Shown here in pieces: positions 13,395 through 21,484 of a DNA stretch of 33,211 nt. Location of the stretch: NCBI GenBank assembly GCA_028291605.1, contig JAQGHS010000774.1:1-33211 (forward strand), written 5' to 3'. Every line of letters begins with the position of its first letter. The first letter of the stretch is position 1. The position numbers were made by a program, and so were the translations under genes. The DNA is from Planctomycetaceae bacterium. GTDB lineage: Bacteria > Planctomycetota > Planctomycetia > Planctomycetales > Planctomycetaceae. The notes under the pieces are model-generated. The model saw only the letters and a list, made by a program, of their open reading frames with translations, made no database searches and had not been told where the DNA came from.

Positions 13395-14438
13395 GTGAGT
13401 CTCTCGTCCAGCGACATCTGGCAACATCTCAATGGCCTCACCAAGCCGCCTGGCAGCTTGGGACGGTTGGAAGAGCTCGCTGCGCGGTTGTGCGACATCC
13501 AACAAACTCTGTCCCCGCAAACTTCGCCGCGACGGCTGGTCATTTTTGCTGGCGATCATGGCGTGGTGAGTGCCGGCGTAACGGTCTGGCCTTCGGCGGT
13601 GACGAACCTGATGTTAGTCAACATGTGTCAGGGAGGAGCCGCTTCAACAGTTCTCGCAGGACAGTCCGGGACAGAAGTTGTGCTCGTGAACGTAGGCGCG
13701 ATTGACGATCCGATTACCGAACCGCCCACAGCGAATTCTGGGGTTCGTTACCGCAGTCGTCGCGTTTGTAATGGAACACGGAACCTGGCGATTGAACCTG
13801 CACTCACCGTGGATGAATTCCAGCAGGCCTGGATGATTGGTGAAGACGAGGCCCGTTCCGCTGTGGAATCCCAAGTGAAAGTCGTGATTGCTGGGGAGAT
13901 GGGAATCGGCAATACGACGCCTGCATCCTGCCTGGCGATGCTGTTGGCGGATGTCCCGCTCGACAATGCCGTGGGACAGGGGGCCGGAGCGAATGAGACC
14001 TCCCTGAGCCAGAAGCGGAATGTTGTCGAGCAGGCAGTCGCGCGAGCTCGTGAAATCTGGGAACGTGATCCCGTCGCCGCAATCGCTTCCGTTGCGGGGC
14101 TGGAGATTGTGGCGATGGCCGGCTTTTTCGTTGCGGCCCACCGTCTTGGATTGACCATCATCCTGGATGGAGCCGTGGCGAGTTCGGCCGCTTTGATCGC
14201 TGAACATCGATCACCGGGTGTGTCGCGATCCATGATCGCAGCACATCTTTCGACCGAGCCGGCGCATCGGGCAGTCCTGGAACGTTTGAGTCTGACCCCG
14301 TTTCTCGATTGGAACATGCGATTGGGCGAGGGGACCGGTGCATTGTTGCTGCTGCCGCTACTCGATGCCGCCTCGGCAATGATTTCCAAGATGGCAACGC
14401 TGGAGAGTTTTGGCATCAGTCCAAAGGTGACCTCGTGA
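13395..14438 (+). CDS. cobT: Nicotinate-nucleotide--dimethylbenzimidazole phosphoribosyltransferase
   Basis: CobT activates dimethylbenzimidazole as alpha-ribazole phosphate from nicotinate mononucleotide. The product (347 aa) begins with GTG; AAGGTGG lies about eight bases upstream. Family blocks include LTKPPGSLGRLEELA, VIFAGDHGVVSAGV, GEMGIGNTTPASCL, LDGAVASSAAL and NMRLGEGTGALLLLPLLDAA. The last contains the conserved catalytic glutamate. It pairs functionally with bluB upstream. The stop overlaps the cobS start (GTGA). Confidence 0.95.
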   Translation: MSLSSSDIWQHLNGLTKPPGSLGRLEELAARLCDIQQTLSPQTSPRRLVIFAGDHGVVSAGVTVWPSAVTNLMLVNMCQGGAASTVLAGQSGTEVVLVNVGAIDDPITEPPTANSGVRYRSRRVCNGTRNLAIEPALTVDEFQQAWMIGEDEARSAVESQVKVVIAGEMGIGNTTPASCLAMLLADVPLDNAVGQGAGANETSLSQKRNVVEQAVARAREIWERDPVAAIASVAGLEIVAMAGFFVAAHRLGLTIILDGAVASSAALIAEHRSPGVSRSMIAAHLSTEPAHRAVLERLSLTPFLDWNMRLGEGTGALLLLPLLDAASAMISKMATLESFGISPKVTS

Positions 14439-15286
14439 CCGAACAATCGACAATTTCTGAACACGCGGCAGTCCCGCAGGTGCACCCCGTTCCGGCAGAA
14501 CAGTGGGGGGAATGGTCCGCGTTTTTGACGGCGGTGCAGTTCCTGACGCGAGTGCCGTTGCCGTTCTCGGAACCGGTCTCGGCCGCCGTGCTGTCGCGCT
14601 GTCCGGTCTATTTTCCGTTAGTGGGGGGATTGATCGGTGTTGCGACATCGGTGGTCGTCGGCGTCGCGGGCTTGTTCTGGCCAGTTTGGTTGGCGGTGAT
14701 CGTCGCACTCGCAATCGAAGCCCGGCTGACGGGAGCGTTTCATGAAGACGCTGTCGCCGATTTCTGCGATGCCTTCGGTGGTGGCTGGACGCGAGACGAT
14801 GTGCTGCGAATTCTGAAAGATAGCCGGATCGGCTCGTACGGAGCCCTGGGACTGGGAATCGCTGTCGCGTTGCGAGCTGGTGCCATGCTGGAAATCATTC
14901 AACAAGTGGGTCGGCACAACTGGCTCGTGTGGGGTTCCGCAATTGTGGCCAGCTGTGCCATTGGTCGCTTCGTGATCGTCTTGGTCATGGTCCGGGTGCC
15001 GCCTGTCTCGTCCCGAGAAAGTTTGTCTCGCGACATTGGTCGTCAGTTGAAATTGCGAGATTTGCTCACCGCCTCCGTCTGGATGTTGCCCCTCGTATTG
15101 CCCTTCATCATTCAACTGCCGCTACAGGCTGCCATATGCGTCGTTGCGCTGGTCGCGATTGTGATGTGGTTCATGGCGCTGGTGCGGCGTCGGCTGGGAG
15201 GGATCACCGGTGATTGCCTGGGCTGTATCGGCTACGGTTCCATGGTCGTCGTTCTGCTGGCGACAGCGGCGAGGTGGAATCCATGA
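14435..15286 (+). CDS. cobS: Adenosylcobinamide-GDP ribazoletransferase (cobalamin synthase)
   Basis: CobS joins AdoCbi-GDP and alpha-ribazole(-phosphate) at the membrane, the last assembly step. The GTG at 14435 overlaps the cobT stop, giving 283 residues; the track's start at 14309 lies inside cobT. A roughly 28-residue soluble N-terminal extension precedes the family start FLTAVQFLTRVPLPF. The signature HEDAVADFCDAFGGGWTRDDVLRILKDSRIGSYGALGLG follows, then several hydrophobic helices and a C-terminal GGITGDCLGCIGYGSM-type loop. It is an integral membrane protein. Confidence 0.94.
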   Translation: MTEQSTISEHAAVPQVHPVPAEQWGEWSAFLTAVQFLTRVPLPFSEPVSAAVLSRCPVYFPLVGGLIGVATSVVVGVAGLFWPVWLAVIVALAIEARLTGAFHEDAVADFCDAFGGGWTRDDVLRILKDSRIGSYGALGLGIAVALRAGAMLEIIQQVGRHNWLVWGSAIVASCAIGRFVIVLVMVRVPPVSSRESLSRDIGRQLKLRDLLTASVWMLPLVLPFIIQLPLQAAICVVALVAIVMWFMALVRRRLGGITGDCLGCIGYGSMVVVLLATAARWNP

Positions 15287-15864
15287 CATTGAAGATCTCA
15301 ATCCCCACCTTAATCGTTGTGCGACATGCCCCGGTTGACCAGAAGTACCAGGGAGTTTGTTATGGACGCACTGACGCCGTATTGGGACCGGAAGGGGAAC
15401 AGCTGAGCTACGCTGTGGCCGAGGAACTCGCCGCCTGGGGCAATGCGACTATTGTCCATAGCGGGCTGCAACGTACGCGATTTCTGGCCGAGCGACTTGC
15501 CGCGCAGCTTGGATGTTCTGCCACGACCTGCGAAGCCCTCCAAGAGCGGGACTTTGGCACCTGGGAGCTGCAGCCCTGGAATGACATTCACGCCCAGCAT
15601 GGTGACGAAATGCTGCGCATGGTTTCCGAACCCGAGACGTATCGTCCCGGGGGAGGCGAAACGACGTATGAAATGCGGGATCGTGTGGTGCAATGGTTTG
15701 AATCACTCCCCAATGCAGACCTGACCATCGCGGTGACTCACGGAGGTCCGATCGCGGCCCTGCTCGGATCGCAACGGCGATTACCAGTCACTGATTGGAT
15801 GGACCTGATTCCCCGTTGCGGACAAATCGTGCCGATCCACAAACGGGCTACCGAACAGGAGTGA
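15283..15864 (+). CDS. cobC: Alpha-ribazole phosphatase (histidine phosphatase family)
   Basis: The 193-residue product is a phosphoglycerate-mutase-like phosphatase. The phosphohistidine motif is VVRHAPVDQKYQGVCYGRTD, a conserved acid is in QERDFGTWE, and the second histidine is in VTHGGPIAAL. In this context it removes the phosphate from alpha-ribazole phosphate or adenosylcobalamin phosphate. I start at the ATG at 15283, which overlaps the cobS stop; the track start (15214) is inside cobS. cobU follows three bases after its stop. Confidence 0.88.
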   Translation: MTLKISIPTLIVVRHAPVDQKYQGVCYGRTDAVLGPEGEQLSYAVAEELAAWGNATIVHSGLQRTRFLAERLAAQLGCSATTCEALQERDFGTWELQPWNDIHAQHGDEMLRMVSEPETYRPGGGETTYEMRDRVVQWFESLPNADLTIAVTHGGPIAALLGSQRRLPVTDWMDLIPRCGQIVPIHKRATEQE

Positions 15865-15867
15865 TTC

Positions 15868-16470
15868 ATGGCACACATTGCACTGATTTTGGGAGGCGTG
15901 CGGAGCGGCAAGAGTGGCTTTGCACAAGACCTGGCTCAGAAAATGAGCGGGGACGATGTCCTGTTTGTGGCCACGGCCGAAGCCGGCGATGCCGAGATGT
16001 CGCGTCGCATTCAGATCCATCGGACGTCGCGGCCGGCTGCCTGGTCGACGCTGGAAGTCGCCCAGAATGTGGGGGCCTCGCTGCAGCGATATCAGCAGAG
16101 CGGCCCGCAGCACCGGACGGTGCTGATTGATTGCTTGACGCTGCTGGTTAGTAATGTACTGCTGAGTTGTGAGGAACAAGCCGACCCAGCCATTGCCGAG
16201 CAGCGCGTGGCTGTGGAGATACAGGGCCTGCTGGCTGCCTGCCTGCATTGGCAAGGAACGGTGATCATCGTGTCGGGAGAAGTGGGCCTCGGTGTGGTTC
16301 CAGAATCTGCGCTCGGGCGACAGTACCGCGATCTATTGGGATGGGCCAACCAGGCAGTTGCAGCGCGATCAAATGCCACGTACCTGCTGGTTGCGGGGCT
16401 TCCGATAGAACTTAAGTCGCTGGCCAACAGTGTTGAGCAAGCGGCCTCGAAATTGAAAATGCTCAGGTAA
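15868..16470 (+). CDS. cobU: Adenosylcobinamide kinase / adenosylcobinamide-phosphate guanylyltransferase
   Basis: CobU phosphorylates adenosylcobinamide and then forms AdoCbi-GDP. The 200-residue product carries the P-loop LILGGVRSGKSGFAQ at residues 6-20, then VATAEAGDAEMSRRI. The family HRTSRPAAWSTLE block and IDCLTLLVSN follow, then VSGEVGLGVVPESALGRQYRDLLGWANQ. The guanylylated histidine of the family is in the HRTSRP region. It is two bases before btuF, in the same operon. Confidence 0.95.
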   Translation: MAHIALILGGVRSGKSGFAQDLAQKMSGDDVLFVATAEAGDAEMSRRIQIHRTSRPAAWSTLEVAQNVGASLQRYQQSGPQHRTVLIDCLTLLVSNVLLSCEEQADPAIAEQRVAVEIQGLLAACLHWQGTVIIVSGEVGLGVVPESALGRQYRDLLGWANQAVAARSNATYLLVAGLPIELKSLANSVEQAASKLKMLR

Positions 16471-16472
16471 TC

Positions 16473-17582
16473 ATGAAACAACCAATATCCATACGATTGA
16501 TGCGGCGATTGATCAATCTTAATGTGTACCGCGCAATTTTCGGGGCCATCGTCCTGACAGCCGTCGGTTGCCAGCAGAGTTCGCCGCCCCCCGTGTCGCA
16601 GCCTGTGTCACCGCCAGTGTCACAGCCTGTGCAGCCTGCAACCACCGCGGCAGTCTCCAAGACCGTCGATGCACCCAGCCTCGCGGTCGCGACTAAGTTT
16701 CCTTATGAAGTGACTGATGGATTGGGACGCAAGGTGATTCTTGCGAAGATCCCGCTGCGAATTGTCTCCTTGTCGCCGAAGAATACGGAGATGCTGTTTG
16801 CCGTGGGGGCGGGCGATCAGACCGTCGGTACGACGACTTATTGCAATTATCCGCCAGCCGCTGCCAAGATCGAAAAGGTCGGCGGCTTTTCCGCTAAGAG
16901 TCTGAGTCTCGAACGCATTGTGAGTTTGAAGCCGGACCTGGTTCTCTCCGTGGGCGACTTGCATGTGCCGATCATTCAGGAATTGGAGCGGCTGGAAATT
17001 CCAGTCGTGGCCTTCTCGGCCGATTCGTTTGAAGGTCTGTTCAAGGACCTGCAACTCCTGGGACGCATGACCGGACACGAAGGTGAAGCTTCAACCCTGG
17101 TCAACAAGCTGATCGAGCGTGTGGATCGGGTCAAGGAAAAGGCGCAGACCATCCCCGACAAAGAGCGACTGACTGCCATGTATTATGTTTGGGGGGACCC
17201 CCTGACTGGGGCCGGTCCAATCTCGTACTTTGGCGAGATGATCCAATTCTGCGGTGCTGTGAACATTGTCGAAGACACGTCAACTCGCTTTCCCAAATTG
17301 ACGATGGAAGTGTTGCTCACCAAGAATCCCGATGTCATAATCTCGTCTACTAACCACTCTGATCTGATTTCACCCAAGGTCGTCGACTCACGGCCAGGTT
17401 GGGGCCGGCTAAAAGCTGTGCAGGAGAAGCGCGTCTATCTCTTGGACGGAGGCCTCGTCTCGCGGTGCACTCCACGAACGGTCGATGCACTGGAGCTCAT
17501 GGCACATCTCGTGTATCCCACCTACTTCGCGGCACCCCGCGAGGAATCGAAGAGCGATCACGCGAATGGACCACAACGATGA
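16473..17582 (+). CDS. btuF: Cobalamin-binding lipoprotein of the ABC importer
   Basis: This is the substrate-binding component of B12 import. The N-terminus has a membrane segment and the lipobox LTAVGC, so the mature protein is probably lipid-anchored; E. coli BtuF is soluble. A low-complexity linker (VSQPVSPPVSQPV, encoded by near-tandem DNA repeats) follows. The PF01497-type domain then shows RIVSLSPKNTEMLFAVGAGDQTVGTT, VGGFSAKSLSLERIVSLKPDLVL and a conserved long bridging helix near GLFKDLQLLGRMTG. The stop overlaps btuC (ATGA). Siderophore binding is an alternative, but the operon context favours corrinoids. Confidence 0.88.
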   Translation: MKQPISIRLMRRLINLNVYRAIFGAIVLTAVGCQQSSPPPVSQPVSPPVSQPVQPATTAAVSKTVDAPSLAVATKFPYEVTDGLGRKVILAKIPLRIVSLSPKNTEMLFAVGAGDQTVGTTTYCNYPPAAAKIEKVGGFSAKSLSLERIVSLKPDLVLSVGDLHVPIIQELERLEIPVVAFSADSFEGLFKDLQLLGRMTGHEGEASTLVNKLIERVDRVKEKAQTIPDKERLTAMYYVWGDPLTGAGPISYFGEMIQFCGAVNIVEDTSTRFPKLTMEVLLTKNPDVIISSTNHSDLISPKVVDSRPGWGRLKAVQEKRVYLLDGGLVSRCTPRTVDALELMAHLVYPTYFAAPREESKSDHANGPQR

Positions 17583-18598
17583 AGCGGTCCGTCGTCTGTT
17601 TGCCAATCCTGTCGGTCGTCCTCCTGATTACGGCGTTGCTGAGCCTGGGGGTGGGGGCGGTGACGATTGCGCCGGGCCGCATCCTCCAGATCCTGACGGA
17701 GCACAGCGGAAACGCAGTCCCTGCCACCGAATTGACGATCATCTGGGAACTCCGTTTACCGCGACTGCTGCTGGCCTGCTTTGTCGGTGCCGGACTGGGG
17801 ATGGCAGGCGCCGGTTATCAGGGACTCTTTCGCAATCCCCTGGCCGACCCGTTCGTCATTGGAGCCTCCAGCGGTGCGGCGCTCGGTGCGACACTGGCGA
17901 TCATTAATGGCTGGCAAGGTCACGTTCTGGGCCTCGCGTGCATCCCTGCGGCTTCACTCATTGGGGCGTTAGGGGCAGTGGCGATCGTCTATAGCATCGC
18001 GACCGTGGGACGGCAGATTCCCATGGTCTCGCTGCTGCTGGCAGGTGTCGCGCTCAGCAGTATGTTGGGTGCGATTGTCTCGTTGCTCATGTTCCTGCAT
18101 GAAGAAAAGTTGATGACGATCTTCAGTTGGCTCATGGGAAGTCTATCCGGTCGCGGTTGGCCCGCGCTCTGGTCAACCGCTCCACTGATTCTGATTGGCG
18201 GTTTAATCTTGTGGATGCATTCCCGCGCGCTGGATGCATTAACGTTTGGCGAAGAATCAGCCGCCTCACTGGGGCTGGGAATCCGTCGACTCCGTGCGAC
18301 CATCGTCCTGTCAGCGAGCCTGATTACTGCGGCGAGCGTCGCGGGCGGTGGCATCATCGGGTTTGTTGGGTTGATTGCCCCGCACATGGCGAGATCGCTG
18401 GTAGGGGCACGGCACGCCCTGGTCATTCCCATGAGCGGCCTGCTGGGTGCCCTGCTGCTGCTGTTGGCAGACGATGTAGCCCGCACGATCGTGGCGCCCT
18501 CCGAACTGCCGGTGGGAATTGTCACGGCCCTGATGGGTAGTCCCTTCTTTCTCTACTTGTTGAAGACTCGACAGAGAGAATTGGGGGTGGGACAGTGA
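17579..18598 (+). CDS. btuC: Cobalamin ABC transporter permease
   Basis: The 339-residue protein is a FecCD/BtuC-type permease with about ten hydrophobic helices. Signature stretches include ELRLPRLLLACFVGAGLGMAGAGYQGLFRNPLADPFVIGASSGAALGA, then SLLLAGVALSSMLGA, ITAASVAGGGIIGFVGLIAPHMAR and ELPVGIVTALMGSPFFLYLL. The GxxGFVGLIxPHxxR segment couples to the ATPase. The ATG at 17579 overlaps the btuF stop; the track ORF starts inside btuF. The stop overlaps the btuD GTG. Confidence 0.93.
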   Translation: MKRSVVCLPILSVVLLITALLSLGVGAVTIAPGRILQILTEHSGNAVPATELTIIWELRLPRLLLACFVGAGLGMAGAGYQGLFRNPLADPFVIGASSGAALGATLAIINGWQGHVLGLACIPAASLIGALGAVAIVYSIATVGRQIPMVSLLLAGVALSSMLGAIVSLLMFLHEEKLMTIFSWLMGSLSGRGWPALWSTAPLILIGGLILWMHSRALDALTFGEESAASLGLGIRRLRATIVLSASLITAASVAGGGIIGFVGLIAPHMARSLVGARHALVIPMSGLLGALLLLLADDVARTIVAPSELPVGIVTALMGSPFFLYLLKTRQRELGVGQ

Positions 18599-19404
18599 AC
18601 ACTCTTCACGCGAAGGACATCACGTGTGGCTACGACCAGCGGAAGGTGTTGGAATCGCTGTCGCTGTCGGCCACTGCCGGTGAAGTCCTGGTACTGCTGG
18701 GACCGAACGGCGCGGGCAAAACGACGCTGCTGCGAGCGCTGGCCCGATTCCTGCGTCCGATGTCTGGTACCGTCTTGCTGGACAATCAGGATCTTTGGAC
18801 CTTAAGGCGGGAAGCAGCGGCGCAGCGGATTGCCCTCATGCCCCAGAGTGAACGTCGTGATTGGCCGCTGACCGTGGAAGAGTCCATCCAACTGGGACGT
18901 GCCCCACACCGCGGCTGGTACGTTCCCTTCAATGCGGAAGATGCCCTGATTGTCGAGTCGGCATTGGCCAGTACCGGGTTGCTGGAATTGCGCGAGCGAC
19001 CCATTACTGAACTGTCAGGTGGGGAATGGCGGCGGATGGTTTTTGCCCGTGCCTTGGCTCAACAGGCGAACGTGCTGCTCCTGGACGAACCCACCGCGGG
19101 ACTTGACCTGAAATACCAGCACGAAGTTCTGCGGCTGGTTTGCGACCTCGCGAAGAACCGGAATTTGACTGTCGTAGTGACCCTGCACGATCTCAACCAC
19201 GCGACGCTCTACGGCAGTCGGCTGGCGGTCGTCGCGGAACATACGATTGTGGCCGTCGGGGCTCCGCAGGATGTGATGACGGTGGATTTGATCGAACGAG
19301 TGTTCGGAGTCCATGTGACGATTGTCCCCCATCCGGTCTATGGAACACCGATGGTCGTGCCGCTCATGGAAAAGGCCACTGCAGCGGAGAACGGCACATC
19401 ATGA
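18595..19404 (+). CDS. btuD: Cobalamin ABC transporter ATPase
   Basis: The 269-residue ATPase has Walker A GPNGAGKTTLLRAL (about residues 40-53), a Q-loop in ALMPQSE, the ABC signature LSGGEWRRMVFARALAQ, Walker B VLLLDEPTAGLD and the switch histidine in VTLHDLNHA. It powers the BtuC/BtuF importer. GTG at 18595 overlaps the btuC stop. Its own stop overlaps the cbiB ATG. Confidence 0.93.
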   Translation: MNTLHAKDITCGYDQRKVLESLSLSATAGEVLVLLGPNGAGKTTLLRALARFLRPMSGTVLLDNQDLWTLRREAAAQRIALMPQSERRDWPLTVEESIQLGRAPHRGWYVPFNAEDALIVESALASTGLLELRERPITELSGGEWRRMVFARALAQQANVLLLDEPTAGLDLKYQHEVLRLVCDLAKNRNLTVVVTLHDLNHATLYGSRLAVVAEHTIVAVGAPQDVMTVDLIERVFGVHVTIVPHPVYGTPMVVPLMEKATAAENGTS

Positions 19405-20348
19405 GTGCCATGCAGTGCCAGATCCTGGTGCTTGGAATTGCGGTGCTCCTGGACCTCTGCCTGGGAGAGCCGCCGACGGTTGTGCATCCCGTGGCGTGGA
19501 TGGGGTCCGCCATATCTTTTGTTCGCCAGCGAGCATCCAAACAAGGACGGTTGTGGCCCTTCCTGACCGGCCTGCTGCTGATGGTCGTCGGCATCGGGGG
19601 GATAGTGGTGGGAGGCATACTACTACTTCGCGTGCTCGGAATGCTTCCGCAATCTGTCCAGATCCTTGTATCAGCCATGTTACTGAAGACGACATTTTCC
19701 ATTCGCGGCCTGCTGAACGCCGGCCGCGAAGTGCAATCTGTCCTGGCGGCGGGGGATCTCCCCGAGGCACGCAAACGACTCAGTTGGCATCTTGTCAGCC
19801 GCGATACATCGTCGTTGAATGAATCCCAGGTGGCCGCAGCCACGATTGAGTCGCTCACCGAAAACACGAGCGATTCCATTGTTGCTCCGCTGTTAGCTTT
19901 TGCGATCGCTGGTCTACCGGGGGCCCTGGTCTATCGCTATATCAATACTTGCGACGCGATGCTCGGCTATCGCGATCCCGAACGGGAATGGTTGGGCAAG
20001 TTTCCCGCGCGGTTGGATGATCTGGTGAATCTGATTCCCGCCCGTATCACGGCGATCCTGCTGATCGCCGCAGGCTCATTGATGTTGCATGACCCCGCGC
20101 GGGCGATTTACGTCTGGTTTCGCGATCGCAAGCTGACGGCCAGTCCCAACGCCGGACATCCCATGAGCGCGGCCGCCGGAGTCTTGTGCGTCGAGCTGGA
20201 AAAGGTCGGCCATTATCGTCTCGGGGCCGGCTTCCGCCTGCCGGATTCGACCGATGTGTCACGCGTCCGACGACTGTTACTCCTGTCCACAGTACTGGCC
20301 TGTGTGAGTCTCATCGGGTTGATCATCGTCGTGAACGGAGCCCATTGA
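19401..20348 (+). CDS. cbiB: Adenosylcobinamide-phosphate synthase
   Basis: CbiB (CobD in the aerobic nomenclature) attaches aminopropanol phosphate or ethanolamine phosphate to adenosylcobyric acid. The 315-residue membrane protein shows the N-terminal block LLDLCLGEPPTVVHPVAWMGSAI, then LVSRDTSSLNESQVAAATIESLTENTSDSIVAPL and RYINTCDAMLGYRDPEREWLGKFPARLDDLVNLIPAR. PNAGHPMSAAAGVLCVELEK follows. All are typical of the family. The ATG at 19401 overlaps the btuD stop; the longer track ORF reads back into btuD. Confidence 0.95.
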   Translation: MSAMQCQILVLGIAVLLDLCLGEPPTVVHPVAWMGSAISFVRQRASKQGRLWPFLTGLLLMVVGIGGIVVGGILLLRVLGMLPQSVQILVSAMLLKTTFSIRGLLNAGREVQSVLAAGDLPEARKRLSWHLVSRDTSSLNESQVAAATIESLTENTSDSIVAPLLAFAIAGLPGALVYRYINTCDAMLGYRDPEREWLGKFPARLDDLVNLIPARITAILLIAAGSLMLHDPARAIYVWFRDRKLTASPNAGHPMSAAAGVLCVELEKVGHYRLGAGFRLPDSTDVSRVRRLLLLSTVLACVSLIGLIIVVNGAH

Positions 20349-20350
20349 AA

Positions 20351-21436
20351 ATGCTCTCTCCCCGACCGGAAGTCCTGGCACTCTCAGAAGTCATTCATGG
20401 TGCATTGAATCACACTGAACTGGCCGCACTCGGGATCGATCCCGCCTCGGTTATTGATTTCAGTGCCAGCGTGAATCCCTTCGGACCGTCGCCGCGAGTC
20501 ATTGAAGCGATCGCCAATTCGCAGATCCATTGTTATCCCGACCGCGACGCCACGGAATTTCGCCAGGCCCTGGCGAGCCACCTGGGTGTCCCGAAGGATT
20601 GCCTGATCGCCGGCAACGGAAGTAGTGAACTATTATACTTAATCGGGCTGGCCTTCCTGCGTTCAGCCGATCAGGTCTTGGTTGTCGGACCGACGTATTC
20701 CGAATACTCACGCGTGGCTCAATTGATGGGGGCGACGGTGAGTTGTTGCCAGGCCAGCCCGCGGTCCGGTTTTCAATTTCCCACCCGCTCACTCGAGGAA
20801 TCAATACGAGCCCTCCGCCCCAGAGCTGTGTTTGTGTGCCACCCGAATAACCCGACCGGGCAATTGACACCGACCGCAGCAATTTATCTGTGGGCCGACG
20901 AATTCCCGCAGACCTTGTTCATCATCGACGAGGCCTACATCGAGTTCTCGCCCGACGCCCAATCCTTTACGAAATCAATTCGCGACAACATCGTGGTCCT
21001 GCGTTCCATGACCAAGGCCCATGGACTGGCGGGACTTCGTCTGGGCTATGCTGTGTCGACACCCGCAGTGATCGACCTGCTGGCACGTGTCCGTCCGCCT
21101 TGGAGCGTCAGCACGATCGCGCAAAATGCGGGAATCGCAGCGCTGCAAGACTCGACCTATCTGCAGCGCGCCCTGGCGAGTCTCGCCGCTGAAAAAACAT
21201 TGTTGGAGGAGAGACTCGCCGCACTCGGCGCAATGACGTTTCCGTCGGAAACTCACTTCTTTTTGATTCGCGTCGCAAATGCGACCGCGACTCGCCAGCA
21301 ATTACTCAACTCCGGGATCCTCGTTCGGGACTGCACATCGTTCGGAATGCCCGGGTTCCTGCGAATCAGCCCACAGACTCCACCCCAAAACACATTGTTT
21401 TGCGAGGCCTGGAAGCAACTCCCAGTGGGTTGCTAG
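20351..21436 (+). CDS. cobD: Threonine-phosphate decarboxylase
   Basis: CobD is a PLP enzyme making (R)-1-amino-2-propanol O-2-phosphate from threonine phosphate, the substrate of cbiB next door. The 361-residue product has IDFSASVNPFGPSPRVIEAI, CYPDRDATEFRQALASHLGV, GNGSSELLYLIGLAF, CHPNNPTGQL and FIIDEAYIEF. The PLP lysine lies in VLRSMTKAHGLAGLRLGY. Histidinol-phosphate aminotransferase is the close relative, but the FSASVNPFGP start and the context favour CobD. ATG at 20351 is chosen; TTG at 20345 overlapping the cbiB stop is possible. It is the last gene of the operon and is convergent with the next gene, 48 bases away. Confidence 0.9.
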   Translation: MLSPRPEVLALSEVIHGALNHTELAALGIDPASVIDFSASVNPFGPSPRVIEAIANSQIHCYPDRDATEFRQALASHLGVPKDCLIAGNGSSELLYLIGLAFLRSADQVLVVGPTYSEYSRVAQLMGATVSCCQASPRSGFQFPTRSLEESIRALRPRAVFVCHPNNPTGQLTPTAAIYLWADEFPQTLFIIDEAYIEFSPDAQSFTKSIRDNIVVLRSMTKAHGLAGLRLGYAVSTPAVIDLLARVRPPWSVSTIAQNAGIAALQDSTYLQRALASLAAEKTLLEERLAALGAMTFPSETHFFLIRVANATATRQQLLNSGILVRDCTSFGMPGFLRISPQTPPQNTLFCEAWKQLPVGC

Positions 21437-21484
21437 ATGGTTGAACAAGCCGCGTCATCGTCCGATGTGTCTTCGCTGGCGCTT

